The notes under the pieces are model-generated. The model did no database searches and was not told the DNA's origin. It worked only from the letters and a program-made list of their open reading frames with translations. 64,000 nucleotides of DNA, taken from contig MZNV01002580.1 of NCBI GenBank assembly GCA_002081555.1, forward strand, positions 1-64,000, read 5' to 3'. Positions 36,711-45,835 of the stretch are shown piece after piece. Both the position numbers and the translations under genes were made by a program. How positions within the stretch are numbered: position 1 is the stretch's first letter; every line of letters begins with the position of its first letter. Origin of the DNA: Protostelium mycophagum. Its lineage: Eukaryota; Evosea; Variosea; Protosteliida; Protosteliaceae.

Positions 36711-37055
36711 TTGGCTGGTTCAGTAATGAGATGCAAAGATGAAGATTCTTCCGGGCTGCTCCGGGTTGCCAACGGTTTACCGCCCTCTCAAAATTGAGGT
36801 CTTGCACCCCTTCGCACACCAGACAAAGATTAGTTTGCTGTCATAAAGAAGTCAACTACGGCCATAAATGTCCGATCTCTTGCAGCTTTTTCAGACGTTA
36901 CCATGACATTGACGGACAAGCACGTCATATGCGGCGCTGACCGGAGATTAGGAGAATTATTCAGTAACTTCTCAGCACTCATTTGAGGAAGCACGTTACG
37001 TTGTGTCTTTGGGTGGCTTTGAGCGACCTTCAAACGATCCGATATTAATAACAAC
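36711..37055. promoter_or_regulatory. Divergent promoter region, LRR kinase A / GH71
   Basis: 345 bp between two divergent ATGs. No coding frame or repeat is recognised. Both gene products are secretory, so shared control is possible but not shown by the sequence. Confidence 0.35.
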
Positions 37056-39566
37056 ATGATGATGATCGCGCGGTTGCTGATCGTGCTGGCTTTGTGCATG
37101 ATTGCGAGAGGTCAGACTCCTCAGGATATCGGATGCACAGCTTCAGTGTATTACCTTCCTCTTAGAGCAGTCGGGGGCTGGGCACTCGATGCTGGATCAC
37201 CTCTAAAGGCCAGTTGGCAGCCAGATGAGCCTCTCGGATTGATGAATAAGACTTGTGAGTGTTGTTTGCAATAGCATATCATACTGATAGAAACAGCCAA
37301 CTGCGTATATGCGGTGACCGTCATTAATCTTAAACCGAATACAGCGTATGAATGGAAGGTAATTAATTAACTCCGTTTTATATTATTCAACACAATCATC
37401 CTTCCCTGCCACGACCTTATTTTCGATTCGTAAAATCAACATGAGGCACAACCAGATAGATGACCGACAATATTCCAGGTGACTTTTGGAAATGCTTGGA
37501 ACGATCCCATCACACAAGCACAGACAAATTATGGATGTTATGGAGCAGGAGGCGCCAACTGCCAATTCACATCTGGAGACGTCGGCACCATCGTCTTCAC
37601 AATCGATCTGAACCAGAATCCACCCGGAATGTATGCACTTCCCCCTGGACAAGCACCAGCCTCTTTCCAATTACCGCCTGCACCTGGCACGACCACAGCT
37701 GATGGTACGAGATTAGTCGTCGCCAACTACTTTGTGAGTATGCGATGATTTTATTTTATTCATAGAAGGCTGACGATTTGAAGTTGGAGAATGCTTGGTT
37801 TGGAAGCACCGTTCCGGGATTCTCTCAAGACATTCAAAATGCATTGAGGGCCGGATTAGACGGTTTCATGATTCAGCTTCCATACTGGTTGCCATCTCAA
37901 ATCGAGGCATTAGACAACTTTTTCGCGGCTGCAGAGCAGACACCCTCAGGTCGGTCTGCTCGAATATTTGTGTTGTAAAGACATCATTAAAAATGAACAT
38001 CTCACACATGGCAGCTGGCTCCTTCAAATTAGCTGTCACCGCAGATTTCAGTGGATCTGGCAATCTGACCGCCCCCCAAATCAAGCAGATCATGGTGAGA
38101 TACGCCCGCAGACCCAACTACTGGAGAATCAATCGCAACCCAGTGCTGGGTTGGAACCAGGGACAAGTACGTAATTCTCATTCGAATGAGACTGACCCAC
38201 CAGAACTTACTGCTGGGCTCTTCAAGCTTCGCGCAGTCAATTGCCAGTATGAGCAGCTTCCTGACAAAAACATACCAGTTTTCGGTACAATTTCTGCCCA
38301 ACTTTTTGATACTAGACCCCTCAAGTATCCCCTCCAATGTGGTCCCAGCGAATCTCCAGACGGTCGCGGGCGTCATGTCAAACACCATCAACGTCGGTAT
38401 CACCAACGGGTTCGCGTTTCCTTACCTGAAGGGGGATCTGCAAGACGTCTCTGACACAGTGGACACAGCTTATAAGGCAGTCGCAGAAGCCTACGGAAAG
38501 TTTTACGCAGCTCCAATATCCCCCTGGTTCTTCAGCCACGTCGCCGGAAACAACCAGGTGATACTCCATGTCAGTGTCATGTCAGTGTCTCACTCTGACA
38601 GGTATACGGTAATTACGCCGGACCCAACTTGTGGATGAAGAGGTGGACCCAATTGGTCCAGTCACGACCTGATTACGTGATCGTTGATAGCTGGAATAAC
38701 TTGGCCACAAATACATATGTCGGGTCCGTCAACGGCAGCTCCATCACCGCATCATCACATGATGCGTTCATGCAGCTCGCGAGATACTACATCAACGCCT
38801 ACAAAACTGGGTTGAATGCCACCATTGCGAGGGACAGGGTGAGCGTTTCAATTTGTACAAACATCTTGTTTTGACATCTCAAGGTTTATGTGTTCTATAT
38901 GCCCCAGGTCAATGCTTCGGGGTCGGATCCTCTAGGCATGCCCACCAATGCTGCAGCTCTCTCTAACGAGATCACCATCGTGTCGCTGTTGACCGGCCCC
39001 GCCATTCTGCTCTTCAGTTCCGGAGCGACTTCGCAGACCTTTCAGGCTGGAGCTGGATTGTCTGTTTTCACCATGCCTCCATCTGCTGGAGCACAGGTAG
39101 ATTTCCTCTCATGTGATGGAGCTGTAGCCGCGGCTTCGCCGCGGACCACCAAAAACGTGCCAAATCTACAACCCGCCACATCACATGTCTTTGTGATGCA
39201 CACAACTCCACGGACTCATCACTTCAGGCTCTCACTTTCAGTTCCCAAAACGCAACCGCCACAAAGACATTCTCCCAGAGCATCGTCTTTGGAAATGTTT
39301 CTACCTTCGACTTTAACATCATCGGCGAGATCGGCTACCTCGCTGCGCCTCCAGTTGTGGTGACTCCCATATATCCCAGCACCACAATCAACAACGGCTA
39401 TGGCAACGGATTCTACAACTACAGCATCCCGACTACATATGCTGGCGGTAACGGCGACAATTCGGTGGGAAACCCGACGAATGGACAAGTCAGCCCCACA
39501 CCTAATGATGCCGTGAAGACGATGATCGGATTCATCTGGTGCATGTTGGTGCTAATGGCTTTGTAA
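37056..39566 (+). CDS. Secreted, probably anchored GH71-like alpha-1,3-glucanase
   Basis: A signal peptide (MIARLLIVLALCMIARG) begins near ATG 37056. Exons read through VANYF, NAWFGSTVPGFSQDIQNAL and RAGLDGFMIQLPYW, recalling GH71 segments such as AxGIDGFALN. NVGITNGFAFPYLKGDLQDV and APISPWFFSHVAGNNQ follow (family: APVSPWFYTHL). LWMKRWTQLVQSRPDYVIVD then leads into SWNNLATNTYVGSV, where fungal GH71 has TWNDYGESHYIG. The acidic residues of that motif are absent, so hydrolase activity is uncertain. The C-terminus after a Gly/Asn/Thr-rich region is hydrophobic (MIGFIWCMLVLMAL), like a GPI-anchor signal. Family role: cleaving alpha-1,3-glucan in fungal walls or fruiting structures. The stop at 39566 is 26 bp from the neighbour's stop. 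Confidence 0.8.
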
Positions 39567-39592
39567 AAAAGGAAGATCAGAAGGAGTCATCA

Positions 39593-41582
39593 TCATTTTG
39601 ATTGTGTCAATGTCGTCTCGATCAATTGTGCCGCTTTGATGACGTCATCTTCCGTGGTGTTCCGACCGGTGGAGAACCTGATGGTCCCCATGGCATAATC
39701 AATTGGGACGTTCATAGCTTTCAACACGTCAGACATCGTCACCACCTGTCACATGTCAACTTGACAGTCGACCATCTACAACGAGTCACCCCCGAATGAC
39801 ACGCCGATCCCGCAGATGCGGCGAGGTGGTCCCGCAGTTTGTAGAGGACTTCAGAGGCTGTCACATGCCTGAAGCTTATGCTTAATGTATTGGGCAGCCC
39901 GTTCTCGAGGTCACCGTTGATTTTAGCTTGGATTTTCCCGCCCTTTTTTATTTAAAAACTTTTATTGTTTTGTTGAATCAAATTCTTTGGACAGAACCAC
40001 GGTTGCATACCGCGAATTCACGATAATGAAACGCATGGACTTACCTCTTTGGCATCTGCGGCCTCCTTGTTTGTCGTAAAGACTTGGAATTTCTCTTCAA
40101 CTAATTTGAGAAGTAAGTCGCGCGTGTTGAGGTTGTGTCTGGTGTTGCGATCCATGTCACGAAGTGAAATTTCGCAGGCTTTTCCCAAACCGGCCATATG
40201 CAGCAGGTTTTCCGTGCTGACGTCATCAGTTTTATTTAAATGAGATGTTTCATTCAGATGAAACGTCGCGTTCAGAGAATTTGTAAAAAACAGGAAAATC
40301 ATTTTTGTTACAGATTTGTCACTGCAAATAAATTAATAAGATGCTCTACACCGTTGTAGATGCTCGGTAAAGCTCTATCTATTGCTAGATTATTTCTGTG
40401 ATTTGTGGCTTCACCGAGCATCTACAACGGTGTAGAGTCGCCTTTCAAAATACACTGATAAAACTACAACTGCTCACCCCGCGCGTTGACCAGATTCATG
40501 ACCAGCTCCATGCATAAATTTTTTTAACACTTTTCCCTTCCTTATGTAAAGTGCCCCTGCACATATCAATTCTCCGATTATCTACAACGGTGTAAAACTA
40601 CCTATTCCCTTAGGTGCATACAGTTTGTGCGCGGCGAGAGTGAGGAGATCTACACCGAGTTCGTCGACAAATGTGGGGACTTTCCCGACACTTTGAGACG
40701 CGTCGGTGTGGAGGGTGATGTCACGTGACTTGCACAGTGAAGAAATTTCTTTTATTGGCTGGAGTGTCCCAACCTAATTAGATTATTTTTAAAATAATAT
40801 TATTATTTAAAATTATTTAATCTTTTTAAAGACAGAGAAATGTTAAAATCATATTTAGATTTATTATTACCTCATTATTTGCATGCATGATCGTGACAAG
40901 AACAGTATCCTCTGAGAGGGCATTCTTGAATGCTTCCATGTCTATCCTTCCTTTTTCGTCCACAGGGATGACAGTAAGACGAAAACCATAATCATCTTCT
41001 AAATGTCTGCACACCTGTCCGGTCAGATGAAATCATCAGAAAACATGTACCTTGATGACGGCGGGATGTTCAACAACAGAAGTGATGATGTGATTACCAC
41101 GTTCTCGATTGGCTAAAGCGGCTCCCTTTATTGATTATTTCAGTCATGGTTTCATAAATAAGTATGATAATGATCATCTCCAGATCTAAAGCAATACCTT
41201 TATAGCCCAGTTATTCGACTCTGTACCACCACTTGTAAAGAAGACCTTGAAGAGATTTTGAGTAAGGAGTTAGAGTTTAGGAAATCACCTCTTCGCTGGA
41301 ACAACCTAAAAGGTTCGCCACCTATGATGTTAAAATGAAAATAATATTATTATCTATAGTAGAGCTGGAAAGTTACCTGCTCACGAGCTACTTCCATGGC
41401 CTTCTTTGCCTTTCTTCCAGCAGCATGTATGCTTGAAGGATTCCCTGATCAATTGAGAATGGATTTGGAGAACCAACATAATGCCCACCATAATAATCAG
41501 ACAAGAAAGGGATCATGCATTGTTGGACCTCCTGATCTATAGGTGTGGTAGCATTGTAATCTAAGTAGATCAATTCTTCCAT
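39593..41582 (-). CDS. PLP-dependent selenocysteine lyase / cysteine desulfurase (SCLY-like)
   Basis: The ATG at 41582 starts MEELIYLDYNATTPIDQEVQ, the class V aminotransferase opening. Further exons give FFTSGGTESNNWAIKG, VTIMHANNEVGTLQP and HTDASQSVGK. Then come AAHKLYAPKGIGALYIRKGK with the PLP Lys, KFMHGAGHESGQRAG|TENLLH, LPNTLSISFR and the active Cys in ASAGSACHSG. The C-terminus ends MGTIRFSTGRNTTEDDVIKA. SCLY proteins share IGALYIRG, GTENTPMIAGLGKA and VGAACHS, so this branch fits best, but the split between selenocysteine lyase and cysteine desulfurase cannot be made from motifs alone. No mitochondrial presequence is seen. One intron (between RAG and TEN) holds a perfect 25-bp inverted repeat. 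Confidence 0.9.
40344..40437. repeat. Perfect 25-bp inverted repeat with 44-nt spacer, inside an intron
   Basis: Left arm 40344-40368 is the exact reverse complement of right arm 40413-40437. Each arm contains the local 3' splice word CGTTGTAGAT or its complement. The structure lies in the intron between exons ending RAG and starting TENLLHMAG of the SCLY-like gene. It looks like two intron ends copied head to head. The hairpin would be strong in RNA. Confidence 0.9.
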
Positions 41583-41797
41583 GATCCGAAATGATCGAGG
41601 TAGAATCCGTGTGTGACCGGTAGAAATTCGCTCACTTTTAGACAGGTGTCATCCCCTTGTGGACGACAGCGACGTTTTTATTCATAAAACCTTACCAACG
41701 GCAACAACGAGCAGTAGAGGGTATGTCTCTGCCATCTGCGGATCTCTTCGACTCATACCTGTAATGTCTTTCATTCTCATCCATCTTTCGTGATCAG

Positions 41798-44700
41798 AAC
41801 GGCGGTTATCATCTGCCAAGTCTTTGTCATCGTCTATAAACTGGTAAACTGACAGTGATTGAAGGGCCCAACTGGTAAAGAAACAAGTTGAAGAGCAACT
41901 TCGGGCACATAAGAGAGAGGAACAGACTCCAAATATTGACCTCAGTTCTTCAGTCGACGAGACTTTTGAAAAATGTGACGCTGCGGATGCATTATGCACT
42001 TGGATAGGTACTGGTGTTAGGAATGATACGATGTCTGAAAGACATAGGAAATGCAAAGGATCGTTCACTTCATCAATCCACCTGCAAATTCTTCTGGGCG
42101 AGGGACATTACCAAACCCCTTCTTGACAGAATACAATCTTTAGAGGAGAGAGAACCATATAGACAAAGAGGGTATGTCATTCAATCTTATCAACCCAATC
42201 CCGACAGATCTTCCATATCGATCAGAGTGAAGATCATACATGATAGAAGATGATCTCCTCGCAGATTGATTCCAGAGAGAAGCGGTTCGACCGGCTCAGA
42301 TGCCTCTTTCGATGTCCCCGCCACCAAAGTAAATTCACGTCCCAATTCGAGAGGACACTCCCCGGACCGAAATACGACAAAAGTGAACAACTTGGCGATG
42401 AAATCTAAGATGTCTCGGCCGATGTCGCAAGGATATACTGTACAAGAGATAGAAATTTTCAAAGAAAAAGAAAAATCTCACAAAGAAGATAATCCACCGA
42501 AAAAATCAGACACCTTCAAGGAGGTGAAGATTTTTTGGCGTTTTACAACGTTGTAGATGGACTGAATTTTCACAGATTTTCAAAACTAATAAAGGAAGAA
42601 AGGGGATATTCAAGAAGGCATCCACGGTCACATTGACAAGTGCAGAGCTGGCGGCTGCTGCCGCTTTAGACGCGCAACTTAGACGCAATGAAGGACTTCC
42701 TCCGGCGAATATACATCTGGCGGACCAAAACGAAAAGCACAAGCCAAAGCAATCCCTCAGGTGACGTTTCTATGGTGATCTGTTGTAGATCGAGTTGTAG
42801 ACGGTCGAAAAACAATAATTTACTCCAACAGTGAACCTGACGTGAATATTCTTGAGAACGTAAGTCCAGAGATTTCTTGGAAATTCCACCGAAATATTAA
42901 CTTTTTTAATTATCGAAATTAAAATAAAATTTCAGGAAAAAGAGAAGATCTACAACACAAATATGAGAAGGGATGAGAGCGCCAAGATGGTGCTTACCCC
43001 CAACGTCGACAGGGTGGACCGGGGTATGAGCGTATCTACAACTGCATCAGAGAGATCCCAGTGGTCGGCGGCTTCAAGTGTCAAGAGCTCATCTACACTC
43101 ACTCTGGGAATGATGTGACTATTTTTTCTCATTAATTCGAAATAAATCATATTTTTTTATTATCAGCGAAGACACGAAAAAATGTCGACATCAATAATAC
43201 CACTATGACCTAAGCATAAACCCTCGTCGACATTCTGAAAATGACAGAAAATCTCCCAGAATGGGAATAAAAAAAACAAATAGCAGCAGTTCACTCCCCG
43301 ACATCCACATCGACTTGGGCGAAGATATCATACCGGAAGAATTATTCGATGACGTAAAGGCGAGTTGTAGATACAGTTGTAGAGGGGAGAAAATAATTTT
43401 TTCCAGATTTTATTGAGCCAAGAGGACAAGTTAAATGGTATTTTTACTGTTGGGATGTCTGTACCAGATTTTCCGCACCACCTTTATAATTTTTTCGCTG
43501 CAAATGGGCAGGAGGTATGTCATTGTAGATCGTCGTTTCCATGACATCTTTCAAGATGTCATTATTGAAATGGGCCGTACAAAATGAAGTGATGAATCAA
43601 CGTAAGTATAACTCATCTACAACTCTAACAGAAATAATAAAATCAGGCGAACCACAAGGGCTTTTCAGAGAAGAATCTTTTGCTACAAAGTTATTTAACG
43701 TTTTATTTTTTCCAAAAGATGAGATTTCTGAATACGTATATGAGGTGAGGAAAAAGGTCATGATGACGTGTGATGACGTCATGCAGGTTGTCGCACCCTT
43801 CTACAACGATATTAAGATCTGCAACCATTCTTTAGAGGTACACAATTCGTGAAGATATCTCCATTTACACCATTGTAGATAGACGAGACCAGAGTGCCAC
43901 AAGGACATAAAGTGGATACTCAATATAATACAAAGTGGTTTATACACAGAACAATAGAGCTGCTTGACAGAATGACATCTAAAGCGCCACTCGCCTCGAG
44001 GTCGACATTTGTTATATCATGTTTTTTTCCATGGGGAAACACACGAGAAATGTCGACATTCTGAAGAATCAGTCAGCCGAAAATAGATTCTGGGAATGTA
44101 CGACTTGTGTCGACACAATATTATAATGTCGACGATTTCTCATTGAAATAAAACAGGATGTTGACGGAAGCTCTGGCATTACTGAGAGAGGAAATTTCCA
44201 AGAAATTTAAGAATCCAAACAAGTTCCTCGGGGCCATCTTATTCCTGCGATTCATCTGCCCAGCTTTAGTTTTCCCGCAAAGATGTGGCCTTCTCAACAT
44301 AGGTAGCTTTATCGAGCAAATTTATTTATTCATATATATTTTATAATTATTTTCGAATAATTTTTCCCTTAGTCAAAGGGGTTTTAGGGTTTTAGGGTTT
44401 TAGGGTTTTATTGTTTAAAACTTACAAGATGATTTAGAAAGATCATCCAAAAAAAATTCAAAAATTATCAAAAGAGTTAAAAAAGATTCAAAAAATATCA
44501 AAACAGTTAAAAAAAATCAAAAAAATAAAATAGTTTTGATATAGAAAAATATCAAAATAGTTAAAAAAACAAAATTCTAAAAACTGAGATGTCAAGATAT
44601 GGAGAAGAAAAGCGAGATGACACAGAGACATCTCATCATGGCCGGGAAGATCTTGCAGATTCTCGCCAACGGCGACGTTCTACCTCGAGAGAGGCCACAA

Positions 44701-45799
44701 CACGAGATGTTGAACAAGATGATCCACAAGCATTACGGCAAGATGAACAACTTCATCTTCGCATTACTGGTAGATTTTCTGGTTGTAGATGGAGGTGAGA
44801 TGACACATGTCAGGGACGGGAGGAATTTCCCAGGGAGCCGGTGAGACCCGAAGAGATCACGGCAGAGAACGCATTGATCCATTGCATTCACGACCAATTA
44901 CTGACGCATCGTGATTACGTCATCAGCGTGCATCACCGAAAGTTCGCCCTACTCATGTCGCATGTCCAAGCAACCGAAGAGTATAGGCTCGCTATGCACC
45001 GCAAGGAGACAGAGACCTTCATATACTATAAGAAGAACGAGGTGAGTTTTATTCTTTTGTGAAAAAATCGCGTTTTGGCGCCAAAAAAACGGCTTCAAAT
45101 TTCAAATGTCTTGTCGAGGATCGAATTTTTGAATGAAAAAGGGAGCACAAACGACCTCGTTTAAAGCGGTGACGCGATTCCCCATCACACTGGAGGTATA
45201 TTTAGATATTCTTCATCTACAACCAGACATTTATTGACAGTTGTAGACGGCCAAATTGTTCTTGAAAAATAATGAGATACACACGACGAATCCTGTCTAC
45301 GGAGGTCACAAACTGGTTCAGAAGATTGATGAGGACAGGAGTGATCACTACATGACATCATCGTCCATCAACAGAGAGTGGATGTACACTTATTATTTCA
45401 GTGAGATGTCTTCATGTATTTTTCATGATGTCTTACTGCGTTGTAGATACGGATAATAACAGGGTGGTGTCACTGTGGTATTCTACACCGAGACAGAACG
45501 AAGCACCCACGGGGTTGCTTCGCGCCAAAATTCACGGTAAGAGCCACACCTAAAAATAGAACTCTTAAGCGTTGTAGTTGGGGGTTGTGTGGTAACCGAG
45601 GGTCCCTCAGGACAAGTCGTGTTTACGTATATTTATCACGCGGACAGCAAAGGGGCAGACGGCTGGGTCACAACAAGAGAGATCGCAGAAGAGGTGATGA
45701 CGTGTGTCGACAATCTTCTGACCGTTGTAGATCGAACGGCTCGGCGCCATCTTGGTGAAAATGCAGATGGGCATGCCAGAACGAATTTTGACTACATAA
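41798..45799 (+). CDS. RasGAP with C-terminal START-like domain
   Basis: The N-terminal exons are low-complexity and charged (RRLSSAKSLSSSINW, LVKKQVEEQLRAHKREEQ, FFWARDITKPLLDRIQSLEE); the start codon upstream of 41798 is unresolved. A disordered region (SDASFDVPATKVNSRPNSRG) precedes the GAP. The GAP shows EDKLNGIFTVGMSVPDFPHH, SLLKWAVQNEVMNQ, GLFREESFATKLFNVLF and the signature NKFLGAILFLRFICPALVFP, then GKMNNFIFALL. The last third looks START-like: KIDEDRSDHYMTSSSINREW, VSLWYSTPRQNEAPTGLLRA and VVTEGPSGQVVFTYIYHADS. It ends with the helix REIAEEIERLGAILVKM and the stop at 45799. The GAP role (switching Ras off) is family knowledge; lipid binding is inference. Introns here hold TGTCGACA and TTTTAGGG repeats. 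Confidence 0.85.
44382..44410 (+). repeat. Interstitial telomere-like (TTTTAGGG) repeat
   Basis: Three full TTTTAGGG units plus TTTTA lie in an intron of the RasGAP gene, next to a long AT-rich repeat of TCAAAATAGTTAAAAAA type. TTTTAGGG is a known telomere repeat in some green algae. Whether it is this organism's telomere unit is not known. Confidence 0.85.
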
Positions 45800-45835
45800 A
45801 GAGTGCAACAGTTGCATCATTTTATAATCACACGA

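Noticed and set aside
41682-42068. 128-codon minus-strand frame between the SCLY-like gene and RasGAP
   Set aside because: It is opposite RasGAP exons that splice in frame, and lacks recognisable motifs.
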